19,645 bases of DNA from JAJFUE01 sp039683515. Its GTDB lineage: Bacteria > Sumerlaeota > Sumerlaeia > MVZB01. The notes under the pieces were generated by a model. The model was not told the origin of the DNA. It ran no database searches and saw only the letters and a program-made list of their open reading frames with translations. The stretch covers positions 1-19,645 of the forward strand of contig JBDKRG010000060.1 of NCBI GenBank assembly GCA_039683515.1. Reading direction: 5' to 3'. This document shows positions 7,646-15,434 of this stretch, in pieces; within the stretch, counting starts at the first letter, position 1; each line of letters opens with the position of its first letter. Position numbers and translations under genes: made by a program.

Positions 7646-9841
7646 TTACCGGTAGACGGCCCAGGCGCCCGCGGCGTTGGCTCCGGGGGTGATCTCCAGC
7701 TTGGGATAGGTCGCGCTGTTGGCTGCGGCGAAGCCGTAGAAGGCGATGTAATTATTCGTTTCGTAGCGGGCCTTGATGAGGAACCCCGCGTTCTTGCCGC
7801 TGGCGACGTACTCGTTGACCAGCGCCGTGACGTCGAATGCGTGGTATGTGTTGGTCGGCGTCTGCGAGCCTTTGATCGTCAGGCTCGCGTACGGCGTGGT
7901 GCCCTGGGCCGTGCCGTTCTTGTCGTACCAGTCGCCGCCGGCGTTGGTCCACGCGACCCCGTTGGCCTTGCTGGTCCAGGTGACGTAATCGTGGTCCCAG
8001 CCGAACGCGGGCCGGTAGACGCCGACGAGCGTGTCGCTGGTGCGGGTCGACGACGGATAATACCAATCGAGCGACAGCGTCGCCTTCTTGACCGGCCGGT
8101 CGTAGCTGGAGAGGTCGAACCAGACCAGGTCGCGGTATTTTTTGTCGTAGGCGGTGTAATGGCCGACGTCGAGGAAGGTGTTGGTCGCATAGACGGTCGT
8201 CGGGTAACGCTCGAGAAGGCGGTTGTCGTAGGGCTGCAGGACGCCGATGATCCCCGACGGCGACTTGGACGCCTCGGAGGTGTTGCCGTGGCCCCCGATG
8301 TTGACCCGGGCGCCGTTGGGATTGGGCTCGTTGGCGTAGCTCGAGGAGGGGGCGCCCATGTCGATCAGCGGCGAGCTCGCGGCGTCTTTCACCCACGCCG
8401 ACCCGTTCCAGCGGCCCGCCGTCGACAGGAGGTGGTAGTCGCCGCCCGACTGGTTCGCGAACTTGGGGTCGACCGCCATGTTGCCGGTCCCGGCGAGGGC
8501 CGAGAACGAATTGTTCCAGAAGTCCGAATACGTCACGGAGAGGGCGCTCGTGCCGTCGTAGGGGGTCTTCTGGTTGCCCCACGGGTAGTACGCGTCGCCG
8601 GTGCCGGTAATCGCGTAGGGGTCGTAGGTGGCCTTGAGGCCGGTAAAGATGCAGTTCTTGAACGAGGTGCCCGTATTGTTGGCGATGTAGCGCCCCATGT
8701 AATTGACGTTGTCGAAGACGCAGTTCTCGAACACGGTATTGGCCGTGTTCCAGTAATTGATCCCGATCGCATTGGATTTGCCGGTGCTTTTCAGCCTGCA
8801 ATTGATGAATTTATTGTTCGATTTGGTTTGATAATCGCCCTCCGCGTAGTCCGACAGGCCGATCATGATGTTGTCGCTGATGCCCGTGCACTCCCTGAAC
8901 GTGTTGTCGTGGGCGCCGTTGCGGCAATTCAGAACGTTATTGAATTTGAGGATTTTTGCCGAATTGTCACCGTGGCACCGGATGAACGTATTGTTGTAAG
9001 CCAGGTGCGCCACGGAGAAGCATTCTTCGAAGGACTTGGCCGTGCAATCCTTGATCACGTTGTTGTAGCTGTGAACCGTGGATTCGACGTCCTTGACGAT
9101 GAACCCGTGGTTGCCCTTGTTGGTGGCGGCCTTGTCCTCGGCGTAACTGTTCTGGACCACGCAGTCGTGACAGTTCCGCAGGACGCAGTAGTAATCGGTG
9201 CAGAAGGTGTTGCTGGCCGCCAGCGTCCCGAGGCTTGTGAGTCCGTCAATGAGCGTGTAATTGGCGCGGCTGAGGAACACGTTGTTGCCGCCGCAATTGA
9301 TCACGGTGCAATTCAGGATTTTTCCATTGGTCGTATACTTATAGACTATGGCGCTGCCGCCGGCGCCGTCGGCGCCGCAATCTTCGCAATGGAGATTTTC
9401 GCAGATCACATTATCGGACTCGTCGACGCGGAAACACTCGTAATACCAGGTGAAGCTCAGGTTGCGCACCGTGATGTAGTCGGGCCCCCAGATCCTGAAG
9501 CCGATTTCGGTGTCGGCCGGAATCTTGCGTGGACTGTCCAGCGTCCCCAGCATGACCGTCCCGCCGTAGCCTTCGAAGACGATCGGCTTGCTGGCCGTCC
9601 CCGAGTTCTTCACGACCACGTGCTCCCGGCCGTAACTGCCGGCCTTGATCATCACGGTATCGCCGGCCACGGCCTTGCTTGCGGCGTAGGTGATCGTCCG
9701 CCACGGCTTGTCCTGCGTGCCGGCATTGCCGTCGCTGGCGCCCGAGTCGGTCGCAACGTAATACGTCGCGGCCTGGGAGGGAACCGCGGCAAGCCAGATC
9801 ATGGCCGCGATCAAAAGCGCAATATAATGCTTCATCGACAT
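7646..9841 (-). CDS. Secreted beta-helix protein with DNRLRE domain (paralogue 4, first of the array)
   Basis: 731 aa from ATG 9841, with GGAG at 9850-9853 eight bases upstream; ATG 9835 is a second candidate. A 27-residue upstream extension is open but lies across the predicted leader. Seen: signal peptide MSMKHYIALLIAAMIWLAAV with PSQA|ATYYVA; beta-helix about 25-525 containing TDYYCVLRNC, KGNHGFIVKD and ECFSVAHLAYNNTF; DNRLLERYPTTVY domain about 539-719 with LSLDWYYP, VYRPAFGWDHDY, GGDWYDKNG, FDVTALVNEY and IKARYETNNYIAFYG; tail AGAWAVYR. It is the promoter-proximal gene of the minus-strand array and is divergent from ahcY. Paralogue 4 resembles paralogue 1 in the helix C-terminus (FWNNSFSALAGTGNMAVDPK). 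Known: such helices occur in polysaccharide lyases; no catalytic family can be named from sequence alone. Confidence 0.93.
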   Translation of the reverse strand: MSMKHYIALLIAAMIWLAAVPSQAATYYVATDSGASDGNAGTQDKPWRTITYAASKAVAGDTVMIKAGSYGREHVVVKNSGTASKPIVFEGYGGTVMLGTLDSPRKIPADTEIGFRIWGPDYITVRNLSFTWYYECFRVDESDNVICENLHCEDCGADGAGGSAIVYKYTTNGKILNCTVINCGGNNVFLSRANYTLIDGLTSLGTLAASNTFCTDYYCVLRNCHDCVVQNSYAEDKAATNKGNHGFIVKDVESTVHSYNNVIKDCTAKSFEECFSVAHLAYNNTFIRCHGDNSAKILKFNNVLNCRNGAHDNTFRECTGISDNIMIGLSDYAEGDYQTKSNNKFINCRLKSTGKSNAIGINYWNTANTVFENCVFDNVNYMGRYIANNTGTSFKNCIFTGLKATYDPYAITGTGDAYYPWGNQKTPYDGTSALSVTYSDFWNNSFSALAGTGNMAVDPKFANQSGGDYHLLSTAGRWNGSAWVKDAASSPLIDMGAPSSSYANEPNPNGARVNIGGHGNTSEASKSPSGIIGVLQPYDNRLLERYPTTVYATNTFLDVGHYTAYDKKYRDLVWFDLSSYDRPVKKATLSLDWYYPSSTRTSDTLVGVYRPAFGWDHDYVTWTSKANGVAWTNAGGDWYDKNGTAQGTTPYASLTIKGSQTPTNTYHAFDVTALVNEYVASGKNAGFLIKARYETNNYIAFYGFAAANSATYPKLEITPGANAAGAWAVYR

Positions 9842-9912
9842 GGATCGATCTCCAGTTAAATATTGAAGCGTCCGATACAGTGTGACATCCGTCGATGAAA
9901 AACGCCTCGGCC

Positions 9913-9942
9913 ATTGTAACAAAGTGGAACAAGCAACCGCAA
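9913..9942 (-). promoter_or_regulatory. Putative promoter of paralogue 4
   Basis: On the minus strand TTGCGG (9937-9942), 18 bases, then TACAAT (9913-9918). The segment GCTTGTTCCACTTTGTTACAAT differs by one base from the corresponding segment upstream of paralogue 1, although the flanks differ. This makes it a shared regulatory element rather than chance. Confidence 0.55.
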
Positions 9943-9978
9943 GCCGGCACTCGCGTCCGCGGTGGCGGGTTTTTTAGG

Positions 9979-10007
9979 TTGACGGGGGACATGGAATCTA
10001 TTATCCT
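9979..10007 (+). promoter_or_regulatory. Putative sigma70-type promoter of ahcY
   Basis: TTGACG (9979-9984) and TATCCT (10002-10007) are separated by 17 bases, close to the sigma70 optimum, in an A/T-richer stretch 82 bases upstream of the ahcY start. It diverges from the paralogue 4 promoter, 37 bases away. Confidence 0.55.
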
Positions 10008-10037
10008 AAAATCCGGATATAAGGATGAATGGCGTGG

Positions 10038-10058
10038 GCCGGGTTCGCCGAACCCGGC
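10038..10058 (+). promoter_or_regulatory. Perfect hairpin in the ahcY leader
   Basis: GCCGGGTTC-GCC-GAACCCGGC forms a 9-bp perfect stem with a 3-base loop, 15 bases before the AAAGGAG site and 30 bases before the start codon. It might influence translation or mRNA stability, or be a dispersed palindromic repeat. I could not fit it to the S-adenosylhomocysteine riboswitch, which would be the expected RNA upstream of ahcY. Confidence 0.4.
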
Positions 10059-10088
10059 ATCCGGTCCAAAACAAAGGAGCTAACCGAT

Positions 10089-11525
<1,437 letters not shown>

Positions 11526-11540
11526 TAGCGTCTATCAAAA

Positions 11541-11607
11541 TGTGGGGCCGACGTACTCAACGGTCATTCAATGTAAAGAAGGGCCGGCGAGGGCGCCGGC
11601 CCCACAT
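11541..11607. repeat. Inverted pair of REP palindromes after ahcY (BIME-like)
   Basis: Copy one, plus orientation, 11541-11570, begins TGTGGGGCCGACG and is degenerate in the stem. Copy two, minus orientation, has perfect arms GGCCGGCG (11582-11589) and CGCCGGCC (11594-11601) around AGGG, followed by CCACATTC. The pair begins 15 bases after the ahcY stop and could act as its transcription terminator or 3' stabiliser. The same palindrome recurs five more times up to 12563. Confidence 0.85.
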
Positions 11608-11675
11608 TCATTTTTAAGCTCAATCTTGATCGGCTAACGAGTCTCTGGTATTTGTCACCTGAAAAGGTAAATCGA

Positions 11676-12479
11676 ATGCCGGACCCCCACCCCAACAAAG
11701 CCGATCTCAAAAGGATAGGTCCGTCAAAAACCGTGGAACCGGCAGAAACTGTGGGGCCGGCGCCCTCGCCGGCCATTCCATCCACACAACCACCCGCCCC
11801 GAATTCAGAAACTGTGGGGCCGGCGCCCTCGCCGGCCATTCCATCCACACAACCACCCGCCCCGAATTCAAAAACTGTGGGGCCGGCGCCCTCGCCGGCC
11901 ATTCCAAATAACAACATCCCTCTCCCCGCCAATCTCCCACCCGCGCTTTCTGCCTTTAAAGAAAGACCGCTTGCACGCCCTCATAAGTATTTCAATCGCC
12001 GCCGTCTTCCTCATTATCAGAGCGACGGACGTGTAACATTCGTCACGTTTACTACATTTGAACGCAGGGTTCTTCCCGAATCCGTTCGCGGCAGGATTCT
12101 GCAGCACTGTAGGCACGACGACGGTCTGAAAATGACTCTTTATTGCGTAGTCGTGATGCCCGACCATGTTCACATGCTTTATGCTCCGTATCAGGATGGA
12201 ACAGGAAAGATGTTTGGGTTTGCGGAAATCGTTGGCGATATCAAAAGTGTTTCGGCGCATTCCATCAACAAGGCCCTCGGACGAAAAGGTCCGGTTTGGC
12301 AGGACGAGCGATTCGATCACATCCTGAGAAAAGCGGAATTGATCAGGCAAAAGGTGGAATACATCATCAACAATCCCGTTCGCAGGGGGCTGGTCTCGAA
12401 ACCCGAGGATTACAAATGGCTTTGGGTGAGGCCCGTAAAAATGGCCGGCGAGGGCGCCGGCCCCACATTTTCCGGCTGA
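11676..12479 (+). CDS. REP-associated tyrosine transposase (RAYT, Y1/HUH family) with REPs inside its reading frame
   Basis: 267 aa from ATG 11676, chosen because AAAAGG (11662-11667) lies 8 bases upstream; a TTG at 11652 is the longer alternative. Catalytic core about residues 100-250: VTFVTFTTFE, then VVMPDHVHML with the HUH pair H164/H166, GPVWQDERFDHILR (205-218), and EYIINNPVRRGLV with the probable nucleophile Tyr229. These are the hallmarks of the Y1 transposase family that processes single-stranded REP DNA. Odd: residues 24-77 are translated REP DNA, with TVGPAPSPAIPSTQPPAPNS repeated, and the C-terminus (MAGEGAGPTFSG) is a REP in opposite orientation. No other start codon exists between the REPs and the core, so the REPs appear genuinely translated unless initiation is unusual. 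Lower GC than the neighbours suggests transfer. RAYTs are normally single-copy and immobile as a gene. Confidence 0.9.
   Translation: MPDPHPNKADLKRIGPSKTVEPAETVGPAPSPAIPSTQPPAPNSETVGPAPSPAIPSTQPPAPNSKTVGPAPSPAIPNNNIPLPANLPPALSAFKERPLARPHKYFNRRRLPHYQSDGRVTFVTFTTFERRVLPESVRGRILQHCRHDDGLKMTLYCVVVMPDHVHMLYAPYQDGTGKMFGFAEIVGDIKSVSAHSINKALGRKGPVWQDERFDHILRKAELIRQKVEYIINNPVRRGLVSKPEDYKWLWVRPVKMAGEGAGPTFSG
11744..11906 (+). repeat. 63-bp tandem repeat carrying three perfect REP palindromes
   Basis: About 2.6 copies starting at 11744, 11807 and 11870. Each holds the arms GGCCGGCG/CGCCGGCC around CCCT (11755-11774, 11818-11837, 11881-11900). Between them is the spacer ATTCCATCCACACAACCACC followed by CGCCCCGAATTCA. 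The period of 63 is 21 codons, keeping the RAYT frame open. Copies differ by only a few bases. Confidence 0.95.
12443..12462 (-). repeat. REP palindrome inside the 3' end of the RAYT gene
   Basis: Perfect arms GGCCGGCG and CGCCGGCC around AGGG, in minus orientation (followed by CCACATTT). It encodes the last residues of the RAYT reading frame, 14 bases before the stop codon. Confidence 0.9.
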
Positions 12480-12533
12480 TCCGGTGCATCAACCCTTAAA
12501 ATGCGAGTCAGCAAAAATTGTGGAATCGGCCCA

Positions 12534-12572
12534 AAAACTGTGAGGCCGGTGCCCCCGCCGGCCATTCAATCC
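12534..12572 (+). repeat. REP palindrome between RAYT and the membrane-protein gene
   Basis: AAACTGTGAGGCCGGTG (arm 12544-12551), loop CCCC, CGCCGGCC (12556-12563), then ATTCAATCC. One change in the left arm gives a G-T pair. It lies 14 bases from the stop codon of the membrane-protein gene on the opposite strand and may end its transcript. A truncated flank-like copy (TGTGGAATCGGCCC) occurs at 12520-12533. Confidence 0.8.
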
Positions 12573-12576
12573 ATGC

Positions 12577-13551
12577 TCACGCCTCCCTCAAACACCCTTT
12601 GTCGATCTTCTCAATCATCGAGTACATCCCCTCCGTCAGGAAAATAAACTGCCCGTCATTGCCGCCACCGCGCAGATAGATCTTGTCCCTTGACGCCGCC
12701 AATATCTTTTCATTGATCAGTTTAGCGAACGCTGCGGCGTATGCATCGAACCTTGCATACCGCGAGCCCGTGATCGATGCCTTTGCCGAGCTCAACTCAT
12801 CCGTTATCTTGCCTCTCGCATATCTGTCAATCGGCAATGACAGGCTCTCGGCAATTTTTAAGATCTCGTTCACCGCCGTCCCGGCTTCAGCCTCATAAAG
12901 CCTCCTGAAATCGACGAAATATTGCCTCCTGGAGGCGTCCGGTTCAGGATCAATCACATCGTAGGCGGTATGCATTTCATGCGATAACTGCTTGATATCC
13001 AAGAAAACTTCTTTTTGCCTTACGGTTTGATCGTATACGCGCCCAAAGTCATTGGGGCTCATGAACCTGTAAAAGCCCTGCTCATAAAGCCCGGAGTAAA
13101 TGGGTTTCATGAGCTCCTCATTTTCGACTGAGTATTCCTGCGCGATATCTTTCAACCGGTTGAAATACATGATGTATGAAAGCACGAGCGACACGGCGAG
13201 AATCCCGGCAACCGCATACGGGTTATGCCACGTTCCGCTATACAGTCGAACATAATAATATCCGTAAATGACCGCGAAGGTGATTCCTGTGTATAGCAGC
13301 GACAAAATCCCCGCGGCTCTTTGGCCGTATCGGCCGATGGACAGGAAGGCAAGTCCGAATAATTGAGTCTCAAGAATTGGAAACAACCACGTGAACACAA
13401 GAACGATTGTTGATTTGGGACTATACAGGGCGCCCATTTTAATGATCATTACGATGTAAAGGAAACACCCGAGCATGAAACAACCGATGAGCGCCAGGCT
13501 CACGCTCACGAGGCTGGCGTAAAACGTCGTTGAAATGGGGTCCCGTTTCAT
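12577..13551 (-). CDS. Four-TM membrane protein of unknown function
   Basis: 324 aa; I do not recognise a family. Seen: four hydrophobic segments at about 11-37, 47-71, 79-103 and 110-130, then a charged, mostly helical soluble region of about 190 residues that would be cytoplasmic if the N-terminus is inside. This region includes QKEVFLDIKQLSHEMHTAYD and DASRRQYFVDFRRLYEAEAG. Near the C-terminus a short GGGNDGQFIFLTEGMYS segment could be a strand-turn. No catalytic motif is apparent. Codon use is more A/T-tolerant than in the flanking genes and, with the adjacent RAYT, suggests an acquired islet. The ATG at 13551 has no strong Shine-Dalgarno site. A candidate promoter is at 13590-13618. That it is a real gene is supported by clear segment structure and length; function is unknown. 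Confidence 0.85.
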   Translation of the reverse strand: MKRDPISTTFYASLVSVSLALIGCFMLGCFLYIVMIIKMGALYSPKSTIVLVFTWLFPILETQLFGLAFLSIGRYGQRAAGILSLLYTGITFAVIYGYYYVRLYSGTWHNPYAVAGILAVSLVLSYIMYFNRLKDIAQEYSVENEELMKPIYSGLYEQGFYRFMSPNDFGRVYDQTVRQKEVFLDIKQLSHEMHTAYDVIDPEPDASRRQYFVDFRRLYEAEAGTAVNEILKIAESLSLPIDRYARGKITDELSSAKASITGSRYARFDAYAAAFAKLINEKILAASRDKIYLRGGGNDGQFIFLTEGMYSMIEKIDKGCLREA

Positions 13552-13589
13552 ACCCGTTAAGCCGATCGCTCTAATCGCAACATTGATTC

Positions 13590-13618
13590 ATTACGCATGT
13601 TTTGCTATCCACTTTCAA
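13590..13618 (-). promoter_or_regulatory. Candidate promoter of the membrane-protein gene
   Basis: On the minus strand TTGAAA (13613-13618), 17 bases, then CGTAAT (13590-13595), about 38 bases before the start codon in an A/T-rich patch. The match is moderate and unsupported by conservation. Confidence 0.3.
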
Positions 13619-13627
13619 CAAGAGACT

Positions 13628-13730
13628 ATGCCGATGCCGCCCGAACACGCCCCCCCCCACCAAGCTGGATGAGTTCTACGCCAACCTTTTGCGGGGCGAT
13701 ATCCGGCGCGAGTGGGTGGATGGTCAGTAG
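13628..13730 (+). pseudogene. Possible frameshifted gene remnant at a C9 tract
   Basis: ATG 13628 opens MPMPPEHAPP and then meets a run of nine C (13650-13658). Dropping one C would join it to TKLDEFYANLLRGDIRREWV followed by DGQ and stop at 13728. The second part has ordinary, well-mixed amino-acid composition unlike translated noise, so it may be the end of a decayed gene or a sequencing-error frameshift. No family is recognised and no ribosome binding site is obvious. Confidence 0.25.
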
Positions 13731-13739
13731 GTCGCTTCG

Positions 13740-13850
13740 GCCCGAAGCGACATCCCTGGATCCGCAAACATGGGACACGCTCCGCCCTCGCATCAGCCCG
13801 AAGCGACATTGGAAAAACGGGACACCCGCCGCCCTAGCATCGGCCATGAT
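13740..13850. repeat. Degenerate direct repeat, about 56-bp period
   Basis: GCCCGAAGCGACAT occurs at 13740 and 13796, each followed after a variable stretch by GGGACAC and then C-CGCCCT-GCATC. A related GCCCGAAGCGAA is at 14029-14040. The arrangement looks like decayed copies of a dispersed intergenic element. It is unrelated to the REP family at 11541-12563. Confidence 0.5.
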
Positions 13851-13859
13851 GTCACATCG

Positions 13860-14145
13860 CCCCAAAGCGCCCGCCGAATAAACGGTGGCCGTCCCTATTA
13901 ATATCGCCGCCCGCCGGCCCAATCCCGGCTGTCCCCCAAAACAATCGACTTGAAGTCCGGTCATGGAACTTCACGATTATCAGTTATTTTAATAATTGCC
14001 CCTTCTCCCCGATCAAAAAGGGGCTTGCGCCCGAAGCGAATCCCGTGATAAGAACACTGTCAACATTAGGCTTACACTTAGGGAATACCCTTACCGGCGT
14101 ATCGGTCTTTCCCTTAGCCCAGCTCGGCCGCACCGGAGGTATCAA
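13860..14145. other. Non-coding stretch, no recognised gene
   Basis: Nothing resembling a conserved protein on either strand. It includes a 7-bp GCCCCTT/AAGGGGC stem (13998-14024) and scattered repeat-like phrases such as TTAGGGAATACCC (14092-14104); a related AAGGGAATACCC is near the right edge at 19557-19568. Confidence 0.5.
13998..14024 (-). terminator. Weak candidate terminator downstream of the glycosyltransferase operon
   Basis: GCCCCTT (13998-14004) and AAGGGGC (14018-14024) pair with a 13-base loop. On the minus strand the stem is followed by AATTATTAAAATAA, which is A/T-rich but not a T-run. It is about 290 bases beyond the operon's last stop codon. Confidence 0.25.
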
Positions 14146-14328
14146 ATGGCGCTCACTCCATTCCAGATTTATCTGAAATCTTTGGCCGCACCGAGACCGC
14201 AGTTTCAGCCCCAGTCCCCGTTGTCCGAGACCGAACGCGCGCCCCGCGTCGGCGTCCGGCTCATGACGCTCCCGCGCCGCCCGAGCCAGCCCTCTCCGGG
14301 CCTCTCGATCCGCCTCTATCGCGCCTGA
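14146..14328 (+). CDS. Doubtful 60-aa ORF with a good ribosome binding site
   Basis: ATG 14146 is preceded by GGAGGT (14135-14140) five bases upstream, the best Shine-Dalgarno match in this otherwise empty region. The peptide begins MALTPFQIYLKSLAAPRPQF and is rich in Pro and Arg with no recognised domain. It overlaps the 3' end of the minus-strand GT4 gene by 13 bases. GC-rich DNA gives such ORFs by chance, so it is listed only because of the ribosome binding site. Confidence 0.2.
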   Translation: MALTPFQIYLKSLAAPRPQFQPQSPLSETERAPRVGVRLMTLPRRPSQPSPGLSIRLYRA

Positions 14329-15434
14329 GTGTTCAACAGCTTTTCGTAAACCGTCAGCGTTCCGCCCGCCATCGCGCGGGCGGAAAAATTTTGTTCCACC
14401 GCCGCGATCGCCCGTTCGGCCATCGCCTGCGACCCGGCCGGGTCCTCGACCGCCTCGATCACGGCCTCGGCCAGCGCCGCCGCGTCGCGCGCCGGAACGA
14501 GCCGGCCGGTCCGGCCGTCGATGACCACGTCGACGACCCCTCCCGCCGCCGCCGCCACCACCGGCAGTCGCGCCAGCATCGCGTCCAGGATCACCGTCCC
14601 CAGCCCCTCCAGGTGCGAGCTCGACACGAACAGGTCGAACCCGGCCAGCTTCTGGCGGACCTTTTCGACCCAGCCGTGCAAAACCACGCTCCCCTCGAGC
14701 CCGAGCTCCCGGATCTGCTCCTCGATCGCGCCCCGCAGCTCCCCCTCGCCGATGATGTGCACGCGCGCCCCGGGGAGCTGGTCGAAAATCCGCGGCGCCG
14801 CCCCGACCAGCCACTTCTGCCCCTTGTGGTCGGTGAGCGCCCCGATGTTGACGATCGCGACTTCGTCCTCGCCGATGCCGAGCTCCTGGCGCACACGCTC
14901 GCGCGGGACCATTTCGGCCGGCTCCAGCGCCGGCACGCCGCTGTGGACGATGTCGATCCGCGCCGGGTCGACCCCGCCGTCGATCAGCACCTGGCGCACG
15001 GCCGAGCTGATCGCGATGAAATGCTGGTTGGGATTCCGGTACTTGCGGCGCGAAAAGAAGTTCCCACCGACCGGGAAGTCGACGCGCCGCGTCGACAAAA
15101 CTTTCGCGCCCAGCCGCCGCCCGACCCGCAGCGCGGCCGCGTGCGCGTGGCCGGTGTGCGCGTGGATGATATTCGGGGCGAAACTTTTGAATGCCTCCGC
15201 GAGCCGGCCGGGCCCGAACAGGTCCAGCTCGCCGCGGAAATTAAATTCCACGACGTCGATCCCCGCGCTTCGGGCCCGGTCCCCGAGCGGCGAGCCCGGC
15301 GGCGTGACGAGCCTTTGCGCCACGCCGCGCGACCGAAGTTCGCTCGTCAATAAAAACACCTGGTGCTGGCCGCCGCGCCATTGCCGGCCGTCGTCGAGGT
15401 GCGCGACTCGCGGTTGGGTGTCAGTAGTCTGCAT
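14316..15434 (-). CDS. Glycosyltransferase family 4 (GT-B fold), LPS core type
   Basis: 372 aa, cytoplasmic or peripheral to the inner membrane. Probably adds a sugar from a nucleotide-sugar donor to the lipooligosaccharide core. Seen: N-terminal acceptor half with RGGQHQVFLLTSELRSRG (20-37) and IIHAHTGHAHAAAL (89-102); FIAISSAVRQ (139-148) and DIVHSGV (161-167) near the domain crossover; C-terminal donor half with GEGELR (229-234), LHGWVEKV (252-259) and SSSHLEGLGTVILDAMLARLP (271-291). The last holds the GT4 E-x7-E position as E276 and D284, a conservative change in the second acid. Its ATG lies inside the end of the heptosyltransferase gene (14-base overlap), so it is translationally coupled as the third gene of the operon. 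Specific sugar and linkage cannot be assigned. Confidence 0.93.
   Translation of the reverse strand: MQTTDTQPRVAHLDDGRQWRGGQHQVFLLTSELRSRGVAQRLVTPPGSPLGDRARSAGIDVVEFNFRGELDLFGPGRLAEAFKSFAPNIIHAHTGHAHAAALRVGRRLGAKVLSTRRVDFPVGGNFFSRRKYRNPNQHFIAISSAVRQVLIDGGVDPARIDIVHSGVPALEPAEMVPRERVRQELGIGEDEVAIVNIGALTDHKGQKWLVGAAPRIFDQLPGARVHIIGEGELRGAIEEQIRELGLEGSVVLHGWVEKVRQKLAGFDLFVSSSHLEGLGTVILDAMLARLPVVAAAAGGVVDVVIDGRTGRLVPARDAAALAEAVIEAVEDPAGSQAMAERAIAAVEQNFSARAMAGGTLTVYEKLLNTQAR

Noticed and set aside
10010..10088. S-adenosylhomocysteine or S-adenosylmethionine riboswitch upstream of ahcY
   Set aside because: Only one simple hairpin is evident and I could not match the conserved core or pseudoknot elements of these riboswitches by eye.
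11744..11906. Tandem repeats considered as a CRISPR array
   Set aside because: The entire 63-bp period repeats, spacers included; there are no unique spacers and no cas genes, and the palindrome is the REP of the adjacent RAYT.
11676..12479. RAYT considered as an IS200/IS605 insertion sequence
   Set aside because: No accompanying tnpB and no IS-type ends; the GPVWQ and NPVRRGLV motifs and clustered REPs fit the REP-associated branch.
13984..14814. 276-codon minus-strand frame overlapping the GT4 gene and the non-coding region
   Set aside because: Overlaps GT4 in another frame; its Gly/Arg/Ala-rich composition is a frame shadow and its remaining part has no recognised homology.
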